Shown here: in pieces, positions 11,517 to 23,830 of the stretch
Layout: each line of letters begins with the position of its first letter
Numbering within the stretch: position 1 is the first letter of the stretch
NCBI GenBank assembly: GCA_037179515.1
Contig: JAXCGZ010009480.1
Coordinates: 62,001-126,000 of the forward strand
Reading direction: 5' to 3'
DNA: 64,000 nt
Source: Halocaridina rubra
Lineage: Eukaryota; Arthropoda; Malacostraca; Decapoda; Atyidae
Program-made: the position numbers and the translations under genes
Notes under the pieces: model-generated
Told to the model about the DNA's origin: nothing
The model's input: only the letters and a program-made list of their open reading frames with translations
The model's database searches: none

Positions 11517-11744
11517 AACTTCTTCGCAGGATGTAAGGAAATACTTTTTCAGTGTAAGAGTAGTTGATAATTGGAATTCGCTAAGCGAGGAGGTAGTTAA
11601 TGCTATCTCAATACATAGTTTTAAGGACAGGTATGATAAGTATCACTAAGTATAAAATGGAACCGATCAGGAGACGGGAAGATACGAGCTTTGGGCTCTT
11701 TCCCGTAAACACAATATGGTAATCACAATTAGGTAATCACACAC
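11517..11744 (+). mobile_element. Family B copy B3, 3' end only
   Basis: A short copy of about 228 bases that begins at AAAACTTCTTCGCAGG inside the ORF2 C-terminus and runs through the stop codon, the 3' hairpin and a tail with two units resembling ATTAGGTAATCACA. It follows the (CA)n of B2 and is itself followed by B4 with no spacer. Confidence 0.85.
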
Positions 11745-11762
11745 AACAAATCTGTATAAGAA

Positions 11763-13748
11763 ATGTATGACATCTTTTGTGAGAAATATTGGAAGATAGT
11801 AGATTACTGCATACCTGTCACCAAAGTAGGTGTAATTCATGCCAGAGAGAAATGGTTCGATAATGGGTGTAAAAGAGCTAAGGAGTGGAGAGACAAATGC
11901 TGGAAAAGGTATAGGAGGAAAAAAAACATAAATGCCTGGCTAACCTACAAAAGAGCAAGAAATGACTACCTAAGTAAAAGGAGAGAGGCAGAGAGAGACT
12001 ATGAGAGGGACATCACCAGGAAGGCTAATGGAAATCCCAAGCTTTTCCACAGCTTTATCAGAGGAAAACTGAAGGTAAAAGACCAGGTTTTAAGGCTAAA
12101 GAGAGCGGATGGAAGCATCACTGAGACGGATGAAGAGATCTGCAAAGAATTGAACAAGGAGTTTCAGTCAGTATTTACAGTAGAAAATACCCCACCCCCT
12201 CAGATTGCAGTGATAGAAGTTCAAGGGCCGGTATTAGAGAACATCAACCTTACAGCCACAGAGGTATGCAAAGTGCTGATGGATTTAGATGTTCATAAAG
12301 CTACAGGTCCTGATGACATATCCCCTCATGTGCTTAAAAAATGCGCAAACACAATATCAGTGGCACTAAGTATCATATTTAAGGAGTATCTGGAGTCGGG
12401 GGAGATTCCAAGATGCTGGAAACAAGCAAATGTGATACTTATCTTCAAAAAGGGAAGGAGAGATACGGCTCTGAACTATAGACCAGTTTCCTTGACCAGC
12501 ATAGTTTGCAAAGTTATGGAAAAACTACTAAGGAAACATATCTCTCTTCACTTGGAATCCTTCAACTTTTTGTCAGTGAGGCAACATGGCTTCAGAGAAG
12601 GTAGATCAACAGTAACAAACTTATTAGAATTTTATGATGAGGTAAGCCAGATCTTACAGGAAAGAGAGGGCTGGGCAGATTGCATATTCCTAGACTTCCA
12701 GAAAGCATTTGACACTGTTCCACATGGGAGACTTATTAGGAAGCTGCAATCAATGGCTAGAATAGCTGGAAATGTTTTGGAATGGATAAAAACTTACTTA
12801 GAAGGAAGGGAACAGAGGGTTAGAGTAAGACACTCAGTGTCTGATTGGAGAAGAGTTAGTAGTGGAGTTCCAAAGGGTTCAGTTTTAGGGCCACTTTTGT
12901 TCCTTGTATATGTAAATGACCTACCAGAGTCTGTAAATTCATTCATGAATATGTTTGCAGATGATGCAAAGATTGTGAAGAAAGCAAAAAACGAGAACAA
13001 TGGTAGAGAACTTCAGGAGGATCTAAATAATCTGCATGAGTGGTCAGAAAAGTGGCTAATGAAATTCAATACTTCAAAATGTAAGGTAATGAGAATGGGT
13101 ACAAGTGCAAGAAGGCCCAAGCTTGACTACTCGGTGGCTGAAGTACAACTTCAAGAGACAGAAAATGAGAGAGATCTAGGAGTAAACATACTGGCAGATT
13201 TGTCTCCAGAAATACATATAAATGGCATGGTAAGGGCAGCATATGCATTCTTATCAAATGTAAGGGTAGCCTTCAGGCATATGGACAAGGAAATGTTCAG
13301 AAATATTTATGTAACCTATGTGAGGCCAAAACTCGAATATGCAGCCCCCTTTTGGAATCCGCACTTGAAAAAGCACATAGCTAAGCTTGAAAAAGTTCAA
13401 AGACATGCCACGAAACTGGTGCCAGAAATGCGCAATCTCAGTTATGATGAGAGGCTGAGGGAATTAGACTTATCATCACTCGAAGCTAGAAGAGTGAGGG
13501 GGGATATGGTGACAGTCTTTAAATTCCTTCATGGTTATGATAGAGTGGATAGGGATCGATATTTTGATATGGCTGGCTCTAGAACTAGAGGTCATAGTTT
13601 GAAGCTTCATAAGAAAACTTCTTTGCAGGATGTAAGGAAATACTTTTTCAGTGTAAGAGTAGTTGATAATTGGAATTCGCTAAGCGAGAAGGTAGTTAAT
13701 GCTATCTCAATCCATAGCTTTAAGGACAGGTATGATAAGTATGACTAA
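11763..13748 (+). CDS. RT and C-terminal domain of family B ORF2 (copy B4), uninterrupted
   Basis: An unbroken frame of 661 codons. It encodes the end of the endonuclease linker (residues 1-110), RT fingers and palm (VHKATGPDDISPHV, LNYRPVSLTS, QHGFREGRSTVTN, LDFQKAFDTVPHG, SGVPKGSVLGP, FADDAKIVKK with both catalytic Asp), thumb and the CR1-type C-terminal domain. The usual Gln of the VPQG motif is Lys here. The endonuclease catalytic domain is missing because the copy is 5'-truncated, so the protein could polymerise but not nick. The ATG at 11763 is only the first in frame and probably not a natural start. No promoter is evident. Confidence 0.8.
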   Translation: MYDIFCEKYWKIVDYCIPVTKVGVIHAREKWFDNGCKRAKEWRDKCWKRYRRKKNINAWLTYKRARNDYLSKRREAERDYERDITRKANGNPKLFHSFIRGKLKVKDQVLRLKRADGSITETDEEICKELNKEFQSVFTVENTPPPQIAVIEVQGPVLENINLTATEVCKVLMDLDVHKATGPDDISPHVLKKCANTISVALSIIFKEYLESGEIPRCWKQANVILIFKKGRRDTALNYRPVSLTSIVCKVMEKLLRKHISLHLESFNFLSVRQHGFREGRSTVTNLLEFYDEVSQILQEREGWADCIFLDFQKAFDTVPHGRLIRKLQSMARIAGNVLEWIKTYLEGREQRVRVRHSVSDWRRVSSGVPKGSVLGPLLFLVYVNDLPESVNSFMNMFADDAKIVKKAKNENNGRELQEDLNNLHEWSEKWLMKFNTSKCKVMRMGTSARRPKLDYSVAEVQLQETENERDLGVNILADLSPEIHINGMVRAAYAFLSNVRVAFRHMDKEMFRNIYVTYVRPKLEYAAPFWNPHLKKHIAKLEKVQRHATKLVPEMRNLSYDERLRELDLSSLEARRVRGDMVTVFKFLHGYDRVDRDRYFDMAGSRTRGHSLKLHKKTSLQDVRKYFFSVRVVDNWNSLSEKVVNAISIHSFKDRYDKYD

Positions 13749-13772
13749 GTATAAAATGGAACCGATCAGGAG

Positions 13773-13805
13773 ACGGGAAGATACGAGCTTTGGGCTCTTT
13801 CCCGT
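13773..13805 (+). promoter_or_regulatory. Conserved 3'-terminal stem-loop of family B
   Basis: A hairpin with outer arms ACGGGAA / TTCCCGT and inner arms GAGC / GCTC lies between the ORF2 stop and the tail. The same sequence, or a close variant, is present in B1 (9295-9327), B3, B7, B8, B9 and B10. 3' stem-loops recognised by the element's own RT are known from L2-type LINEs such as UnaL2. The role here is inferred from position and conservation. Confidence 0.6.
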
Positions 13806-13821
13806 AAACACAATTAGGTAA

Positions 13822-13822
<1 letters not shown>

Positions 13823-13892
<70 letters not shown>
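13823..13892. repeat. (CA)n microsatellite at the B4/B5 junction
   Basis: About 70 bases of pure CA directly continue the GGTAATCA tail of B4 and end at the truncated start of B5. Confidence 0.95.
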
Positions 13893-13894
<2 letters not shown>

Positions 13895-16050
13895 GAAGAT
13901 GTTCTTCCTGAGAGTAGAGGCACTGAAGACATTCGGAGGAACAATCCGAAAGGAAATTACATCAAAATGAATGAGCTTTTTGCAGTTATTGACTGGAGGA
14001 CGATATTGTACAACAAATCGGTACAAGACATGTACATCATCTTTTTGAGAAATATGGGAAGATAGTAAATTGCTGCATACCTGGCACCAAAGGAGGTGTA
14101 ATTCATGCCAGAGAGAAATGGTTCGATAATGAGTGTAAAAGACCTAAGGAGAGGAGAGACAAATGCTGGAAAAGGTGTAGGAGTAGGAAAAACATGAATG
14201 CCTGGCCAACCTACAAAAGAGCAAGAAATGATTACCTAATTAAAAGAAGAGAGGCAGAGAGAGATCATGAAAGGGGCATCACCAGAAAGTCTAAAGAAAA
14301 TCCCAAGCTTTTCCACAACTTGGTCAGAGGATACCTGAGGGTAAAAGAACATGTTTTAAGGCTTAAGAAAGCGGATGGAAGCATCACTGAGACGAATGAA
14401 GAGATCTGCAAAGAATTGAGCAAGGAGTTTATGTCAGTATTTACGGTAGAAAATATCCCACCCCCTCAGTTGGCTGAGATAGAAGCTCATGGGCCGGTAT
14501 TAGAGAACATCGTCCTTTAAGCAACAGAGGTATGCAAAGCGCTTTTGGAGTTAGATGTCCATAAAGCTACAGGTCCTAATGATATATCCCCTCATGTACT
14601 TAAAAAATGTGCAGGCTCAATATCATTGGCACTAAGTATCATATTTAAAAAGTCATTGGAGTCAGGGGAGGTTTCAAGATGCTGGAAACAAGCGAACATG
14701 ATACCTATCTTCAAAAAAGAAAGAAGGGATATGGCTCTAAACTAAAGATCAGTTTCCTTCACCAGCATAGTTTGAGGAGGTAGGGAGAAACTACTAAGGA
14801 AACATATCTCTCTTCACTTGGAATCCTTTAACATTTTGCAAGTGAGATAACATGGTTCCAGAGAAGGTAGATCAACAGTAACAAACTTATTAAAAATTTA
14901 TGATGAGGTAGGCCGAATCTTACAGGAAAGAGAGGGCAGGGCAGATTGCATATTCCCGAATTTCCAGAAAGCATTTGACACGGTCCCACACGGGAGACTT
15001 ATTAAGAAGCTGCAAGCAATGACTAGAATAGGCAAAAATGTCTTGGAATGAATAAAAACTTACTTAGAAGGAAGGGAACAGAGCATTAGAGTAAGACACT
15101 CAGTGTCTAAATGGAGAAGAGTTAGTAGTGGAGTTCCACAGGGTTCAGATTTATGACCACTTTTGTTCCTTGTATATGTAAATGACCTACCAGAGTCTGT
15201 AAATTCATTCATGAATGTTTGCAGATAATGCAAACATAGAGAAGACAGTAACAAACGAGAATGATGGTAGAGAACTTCAGGAAGATCTAAATAGTCTGCA
15301 TGAGTGGTCAAAAAAATGGCTAATGAAATTCAATACTTCATAATGTAAGGTAATGAGAATGGGTACAAGTGCAAGAAAGCCCAAGCTTGACTACTTGGTG
15401 GCTGGAATACAACTCCAAGAGACAGAAAATGAGAGAGATCTAGGAGTAAACGTACTGGCAGATTTGTCTCCAGAAATGCATATAAATGGCATAGTAAGGG
15501 CAGCATACGCTTTCTTAGCAAATGTAAGGGTAGCCTTTAGGCACATGGACAAGGAAATGTTCAGAAATATTTATGTAACTGGTATGAAACCAAAGCTTAA
15601 ATATGCAGCCCCCTTTTGGAATCCGCACTTGAAAAAACACGTAGTTAAGCTGGAAAAAGTTCAAAGACATGCCACGAAACTGGTGCCAGAATACGCAATC
15701 TCAGTTATGTTGAGAGGTTGAGGGAATTAGACTTACCATCACTCGAAGCTAGAAGATTGAGGAGGAATATGGGGACGATTTGTAACTTCCTTCATGGTTA
15801 TAACAGAATGGATATGGATCAATATTTTGATATGGCTGGCTCTAGAACTAAATGTCATAGTTTGAAGCTTCGTAAGAAAACGTCTTTGCAGTTGTTAATT
15901 GGAATTTGCTAAGCGAGGAGGTAGTTAATGCTAACGCAATCAATTGTTTTTAGGACAAGTATGATAAGTATCACTAATTACAAATGGAACCGACCAGGAG
16001 ACGGGAAGCTAAGAGTTTGAGGTTCTTTTTCTTAAGCACAATTAGGTAAT
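13893..16050 (+). mobile_element. Family B copy B5, 5'-truncated, degenerate
   Basis: Begins at TGGAAGATGTTC, almost the same point of the element as B2, immediately after the (CA)n of B4. Open pieces at 14194-14520, 14545-14745, 15353-15721 and 15718-15912 cover the linker, RT fingers, thumb and C-terminus. The region holding the RT catalytic box (15200-15240) has a small deletion and shifts frame. It ends in a decayed hairpin and CAATTAGGTAAT without a CA run. Confidence 0.82.
14194..15912 (+). pseudogene. Degenerate ORF2 of copy B5
   Basis: Remnant of family B ORF2 from the endonuclease-RT linker (KRARNDYLIKRREAERD) to the C-terminus. Stops at 14518-14520 and 14743-14745, several more between 14760 and 15350, and a frameshift near 15715 break it. 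VHKATGPNDISPHV shows the RT fingers with Asp changed to Asn in GPDD. Confidence 0.75.
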
Positions 16051-16370
16051 TTCAGTTAGTATCATATTTGAAAAGTCGCTGGAGTCAGGGGAGATTTCAA
16101 GATGCTGGAAACAAGCGAACGTGGTACCTATCTTCAAAAAGAGAAGGAGGGATACGGCTCTAAAATATAGACCTGTTTCCTTGACCAGCATAGTTTGACT
16201 AGTTATTGAAAAACTACTAAAGAAACATATCTCTCTTCACTTGGAATCTTTCAACTTTTGTCATTGAGACAACATGGCTTCAGAGCAGGTAAATCAACGA
16301 TAACAAAATTATTAGAATTTTATGATGAGGTAAGCCGAATATTACAGGAAAGAGAGGCTGAGCAGCCTGT
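16051..16370 (+). mobile_element. Family B fragment B6 (RT core only)
   Basis: About 320 bases matching the RT segment from the fingers (SLESGEIPRCWKQ equivalent) to the QHGF and FYDEVSRI region of other copies. It starts directly after the shortened tail of B5 and lacks both ends of the element. It then passes into unrelated sequence at about 16370. Confidence 0.75.
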
Positions 16371-16529
16371 ACTTTGACTATTTTTTCTGTCTTTCGTTTT
16401 CCTTTTTGTAACATCACCTTAGTTCTACCTTGCCCTTGACCTTTTTCTTTTCCTTCGTCTTGGTGTTTTCTCGTGCCTGGGCCTGTATTGATGAGGGCAG
16501 TTTTTGCCTGTCCCGGTGTTACACTCATA
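16371..16529. other. Unassigned spacer
   Basis: About 160 bases with a pyrimidine-rich first half (CTTTTTCTTTTCCTTCG) and no gene or recognised repeat. It leads into an A run and the (TA)n tract. Confidence 0.5.
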
Positions 16530-16890
<361 letters not shown>

Positions 16891-17842
16891 GGTGTGTTTG
16901 TATATAATTATGAATATAAAAAAGGAAAAATAAATGGATGAAATTATTTGTATATAGTAACAGAAAAATAATAAACTATTAAAATTAATATAAAAAAAAC
17001 GAAATTAATATAAAGGCCATAGATTGAGAAAGTGCTGATGCCCAGCTGAGCTTCCCAAGGCCACACCAGCACACTGCTAAGTTCATGCTGTATCAAACTT
17101 ACTTTGACGCAGCTTGACGTGTACGCATTGAGCTCCCGATAATATTGAGTTTATCAAGTGACAGAGTTTAAATTCTCAGCTACAAAATTAACGAAAACTT
17201 ACTCAAATATAAACCTCCATATTAAAGTCGGAGTGATATTATAACATTAGTGTTTAAAAAGATACAAAGAAAATTCATTATAATCTTATAACATCTCAGA
17301 AACCTTTGAGAGCTTCTCTCCCAGTGTTACCGATTTCAACCACACCCTCTCGCTACCAACCTAAAATGGACCTTTCTTGGGTGACCCTGCAGTTTCCCTC
17401 ATACCGAGTTTCCCTACCATTCACACTAGAATGTTCTCATCGGAAAAAGTTAAGCTTTATGACCTTTGAGTGTAGGTACTGATATTTTTCCTGAAGTGTT
17501 TGTTTCAACTCTGGACGTAATGTTCGAATACTCACGTCATGACATCCAAAGGGAATTAGAAAAAATCAGAAAAGACACTCAGTACAAAACAAGTCAACTA
17601 TAGTTTTTAAAGGCAGTGGAACTCTTTCCACAACACAATGGTAAGCGCATCATTAAAAGGCAAGTAAAAAAAAAGAAATAATTTCAAATATAATCTGTGG
17701 AGGATTTCCTGTGTGTTAATACCCTTCGATCTTATAACCCCCTAAATTCAGAAATCCTGACACGGCTTCAGTAGAGGCCTACCAAGATCTCAAAATTAAA
17801 TCCTCTACCAATAAAATAAAATTAATATTACATGCATAGACA
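16891..17842. other. AT-rich non-coding region upstream of Gypsy G1
   Basis: About 950 bases without a supported gene. I see A-rich runs at 16915-17010 and nothing that pairs as a long terminal repeat with the 3' end of G1. Confidence 0.5.
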
Positions 17843-17887
17843 TGTAGTGGCATAGTATTTGTACTTCAAGATAAGCTGTCATAAACA

Positions 17888-18706
17888 ATGCCCGATTCTG
17901 ATGATGATAAGTCTAGTACTGTCAAACACATAGCAGTGAAAGCCCCTGCATTCATGGACACCTGCGTTTCAGGGTGGTTTTCTATTCTTGAAGCTCAATT
18001 TGGCTTAGCTAATGTAAAATCCAGTGAAACAAAATTTTTCCATGTGTTATCTGCCTTGCCCCCTAGTGTTGTAGAACGTGTTCCCCAAGACACTTTAAAT
18101 AGGAGAGACTATGATATAATTAAAGCATACCTCACAAATATTTTTGAACAGACCAAGCCTGAACTTTTCAATGATTTGATAAGTAATACAGTAATGCATG
18201 GCAAGCCTTCAGTTTATTTAGAAGAAATTCGCAGAACTGCTTCTAAATTAGGAGTAACAGATGACCTAGTGAAACATAAATTCTTGCAAGCAGTTCCCAG
18301 TAGTATTTCGGCAGTTTTAGCCTCTCAGCAAAATATGGATTTACCAGCTTTATGCAAGCTTGCAGATGAACTAGTTGTATTTTCTCAAAATAATAATAGG
18401 GCTAAGCCCATCAATGTTGTTGATCAGTCGTCAGTTTCTCGTCAAGCTAGTACATCCCAGTATGTATCAATTTCCAAGAATCCACCTGTAGGCCTAGGAG
18501 TGCTACCGTTCCATCAAAATCAACGTCCAAAAGTTTGTCGTGCCCATTTATATTATGGAACTCGGGCTAAATGGTGCAAGCCGTGGTGCCAATGGCCGAA
18601 TAAATCTCAAAATATCCAGATGAAGGATTCTTCTAGAGCGCCGTCCCCAGCATCAACGTCTAGGTCCTCGTCGCCCGCACGGAATTTTCCTAGTTCGAAA
18701 AACTAA
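17888..18706 (+). CDS. Gag polyprotein of Gypsy G1
   Basis: An intact frame of 272 codons. The N-terminal part (residues 15-175) resembles the capsid-like retrotransposon Gag of insect and crustacean Gypsy elements: FMDTCVSGWFSILEAQF, KFFHVLSALPPSVVERV and a VKHKFLQAVPSSI block. In place of a standard zinc knuckle there is a CRAHLYYGTRAKWCKPWCQW Cys/His cluster near residues 218-237, a form known from several arthropod Gypsy Gags. A Ser/Pro/Arg tail follows. It packages element RNA into particles. The stop at 18704-18706 lies directly behind a GAAAAAC run, with pol open in the -1 frame. Confidence 0.8.
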   Translation: MPDSDDDKSSTVKHIAVKAPAFMDTCVSGWFSILEAQFGLANVKSSETKFFHVLSALPPSVVERVPQDTLNRRDYDIIKAYLTNIFEQTKPELFNDLISNTVMHGKPSVYLEEIRRTASKLGVTDDLVKHKFLQAVPSSISAVLASQQNMDLPALCKLADELVVFSQNNNRAKPINVVDQSSVSRQASTSQYVSISKNPPVGLGVLPFHQNQRPKVCRAHLYYGTRAKWCKPWCQWPNKSQNIQMKDSSRAPSPASTSRSSSPARNFPSSKN

Positions 18707-21700
18707 TAAAGCAGACAGAAGAGAAAATTGTAGCTACGGCCACTTCTGTTCTGCCACTTCTACAGGTTGTAGCCAAAATTGGTTGTAGTGACATGGTCTT
18801 CACTGTGGATACAGGAGCTACAGTCTCCATTATTCCATATAAGTATGTTTCAGAAATTTTATTAAGGCCAACAGCAGTTAATATTTCTACGGCCACTGGT
18901 GAAATTATTCTTGACCTTGATATTCGGTAGTTGCGCCGTCGATTTACCTGGACATTTGTTGTGGCAGATGTATGTACACCTTTAGTAGGTAATTATTTTC
19001 TTTGCAATTTTGGATTGTTTATTGATTGTAAGAATAAAACTTTACATGACAATATAACACAATGTTCTGTAAAAGGTGATATTGCAAATCATAATGTTTC
19101 TTATGTGATTAATAATTTGAACTATTTACCTGATTCTGTACAACAGTTGTTCCAAGATTTTCCCTCACTCTTGTCCTGTGTTAAGCCTCTTACAGCTAAT
19201 AATTCTTTCAAGAATTCTAATGTTTTTCATTATATAGATACAGGGAGTTCTCCTCCGACATTTGCTAGATGCCGTCCGTTGGCTCCAGACAAATATTCTG
19301 CCACCAAGGAAGCATTTAAGCAGTTGTTGGATATGGGATTTGTACAACCCTCTAAATCACCTTGGGCTTCACCCATTCATTTAGTTCCTAAACCTAAGCC
19401 AGGAGAGTGGAGAGTATGTGGTGATTTTAGGCAACTTAATACTTTGACCAAGCCAGATAAATATCCTTTACCACATATTAGTAGTGTGTCATTAAAGCTT
19501 TACAAGAAAAAGATATTCAGTAAAATTGATTTGTTAAAAGCCTATCACCAGATCCCTATGAATCCTTCAGATGTTGAAAAGACAGCAGTAACCACACCCT
19601 TTGGGCTATTTGAATATTTATATATGCCTTATGGTCTTCGGAATGACCCTGCCACTTTTCAGCATTTGATGGACAGTATATTTAGAAACCTTGATTTTGT
19701 ATTTATTTACCTGGATGATATTATGATATTTTCAGAGAATACAGAAGAGCACAAGAAACATTTGTCTATAGTATTTGAAATCCTAAGCTCTAATAATCTT
19801 AAAATTTCTATTGATAAATGTGAATTCTTTAAAAATGAAATAGAATATTTAGGATACTTGATCACTGCTAATGGTTAAAAACCTGGTTCTCATAAACAGA
19901 CAGATATTGTTGATTTTCCTAAGCCAGCAGATTCTGTTGCCTTACGTAGGTTTATAGGAATGCTCAATTACTATAGACAAATGGTACCGCATTTTGCTGA
20001 TGTTGTATATCCTTTGACCGAATTAATTAGATTACAACCTAAATCTAAAGAACTAGTATGGAATTCGGAAGCAGAATCTGCCTTTGTAAGTGCTAAAGAG
20101 TCACTTAACAATGCTTGCACCATTGCATATTTCACTAGTAAGTGTAATTCTTCACTGCACCTGGTGACTGATAGTTCCCAAGTGGCAGCTGGAGCTGCGT
20201 TACACCAAATTCAGGATGGTAAATTTGTCCCTACTGAATTCTTTTCAAAGAAATTATCAGAAACTCAGAGGTGTTATTCTACTTTTGACTGAGAACTGCT
20301 TGCTGCGTATCTGGCTGTACTAAAATTTAAACATGTAATTGAAGGACGTGAAACCGTTTTATTTACTGATCATAAACCCCTTGTTTTTGCATTTAAGAAT
20401 CCTCATACAGCCAAGTCAGATAGACAGCAATGATATTGGTCTTTAATTAGCGAGTGTATATCAGATGTTGTACATATCAAGGGTGCAGACAGTGTTGTAG
20501 CAGATTGTCTTTCCAGACCATTACCTGTATCTTCTGTCTCAGTGGACTTACTTGATTTAACCAGTATAGCTGAGAGCCAATCCACTGACACAGAAATTCT
20601 TAATTACAAAGAGAGATTGAAAATTTTCAAAATTCAGAATCATGACTTATATTGTGACTTGTCAACACCCCATCCGAGACCATTTCTTCCATTAGCTTGT
20701 CGTAAATCAGTATTTCACCTTATGCATAACATTTCACATCCAGGAGTCAAAGGTACGTTGCGCCTTATCAAAGCTAGGTACTTTTGGCCTAATATGGATC
20801 GAGATATTCGAAGTTGGACTAAAGAGTGTACTTCTTGTCAGCAAGTTAAAGTGCACCGCCATACCCGTGCTCCTATTACAAATTTTACAGCACCTTTTGG
20901 GAGATTTGAATTTGTACATTTAAATATTGTTGGTCCTCTCCCTCCTAGTAAAGTCCCTGTCCAGTCTTTTACAGCACCAGAAAAATACGTTCTTACCTGT
21001 ATTGACAGATCTACTAGATGGTTGGAAGCCATCCCCATCACAGATATTTCTGCTACCACTGTTGCTTTTGCTTTTATTAAAGGTTGGGTATCTCGTTTTG
21101 GAGTGCCATTATATGTTTTTACTGATAGAGGTGCTCAGTTTGAATCTGCATTATTTCAGCAACTTTCCTCTATAATTGGATTTCATAGACTGCGTACCAC
21201 TTCATATCACCCTCAATCCAATGGCATGGTTGAAAGATCACATAGAGTATTGAAAGTATCTCTGATGGCACGTAAAGATGATTGGCTTGCTTCTTTACCA
21301 ATAGTACTTTTAGGTTTAAGATATGTCCCCACAGAGTCTGGAGTTTCTCCATTTACTTTGGTGACAGGAAGTATGCTACTTAGTCCTAAAATCATGGTAA
21401 CAACTGAAATTCCTTCTTTTGCACAACAAAAAGAAATTGTCTCTGAATTTGTATCTCGAATGTGTGAATTAGATTTTTCTGAATCCTCTTATGGATACCT
21501 TCATTCATCCTCTGTTAAACCTTATGTTCCAAAAGATCTTGAATCATGTACACATGTTTGGGTTAGAGTGGATCGTGTACGTCGCCCTTTAGAGGCTCCC
21601 TACTTTGGTCCACTTGAAGTTGTGGAACGTGGTGATAAATATTTTAATCTACGTCAGCTTTCTGGAAATTTAACTTCTGTATGTGTAGATAGATTGAAAC

Positions 21701-21990
21701 CTGCCTCAATACCAAAAACTATCAGTTCTAATGAGACAGAACCTACTGTAAATAATGATTCTGTGCCAGAAGCTGTCAATTCTGATGTGATTGAACCAAG
21801 TGTAATTAATGATTTTTCTGATTCTAATTCTACAAATGACACAGATTCTGATACATTGATTCCTAGTAGTGCATCTATTCCTGAAAATATTGATAATGAA
21901 GATGTTATTGAAGAGAAAATACCTCAATCTGTTGTTAAGAAATCTCGTCTAGTTAGATTTAATCGTAACCCAGATTATGTATATTATTAA
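18694..21990 (+). pseudogene. Pol polyprotein of Gypsy G1 (four in-frame stops)
   Basis: One reading frame of about 1100 codons covers all domains. Protease: VFTVDTGATVSIIP. RT: WASPIHLVPKPKPGEWRVC, FSKIDLLKAYHQIP and FIYLDDIMIFS with both catalytic Asp. RNase H: HLVTDSSQVAAGAAL and FTDHKPL. Integrase: an HHCC finger ending CTSCQQ, then the DDE core, where the first Asp is replaced (HLNIVGPLP), FTDRGAQFES, and HPQSNGMVERSHR. Stops lie at 18928-18930, 19876-19878, 20290-20292 and 20431-20433. The frame is -1 relative to gag, so expression would need ribosomal frameshifting. The C-terminal tail (21720-21990) is Asn/Asp/Ser-rich with no chromodomain. Confidence 0.85.
18697..18703 (+). promoter_or_regulatory. 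Candidate -1 frameshift site between gag and pol
   Basis: The heptamer G AAA AAC, read in gag codons as AAA AAC, sits one codon before the gag stop. Pol is open in the -1 frame from 18694. A AAA AAC is a canonical slippery site; here the first base is G, so it is near-canonical. No strong downstream hairpin was verified. Confidence 0.45.
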
Positions 21991-22081
21991 TTTGTATTTT
22001 TGTATCTATGTCTCCACATATATATTATATATCTATATTTTCTATTATCAGTGTTAAAAACTAATGTACTCCTGTACTGGC

Positions 22082-23829
<1,748 letters not shown>

Positions 23830-23830
<1 letters not shown>

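Larger units (their letters stand above)
11745..13892 (+). mobile_element. Family B copy B4, best preserved RT in the plus array
   Basis: Begins at AACAAATCTG right after the ACACAC of the B3 tail, inside the endonuclease-RT linker, and ends in a (CA)n tract of about 70 bases (13823-13892). One long frame (11763-13748) covers all of RT and the C-terminus. This is the youngest-looking member of the plus-strand array, judged only by its intact frame. Confidence 0.88.

Noticed and set aside
12794..13257. Minus-strand frames opposite family B ORF2 and the equivalent plus-strand frames near 43740, 58896, 59153 and 63684
   Set aside because: The same antisense peptide recurs opposite each family B copy and has no domain; it follows from the conserved coding strand.
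11496..13892. CRISPR-like array from the repeated tails
   Set aside because: The repeats are LINE 3' ends with variable CA runs in a eukaryotic genome; there are no uniform spacers.
17843..17887. Complete 5' LTR of Gypsy G1
   Set aside because: Only about 14 bases match the presumed 3' LTR start, and there is no room for an LTR plus primer site before gag.
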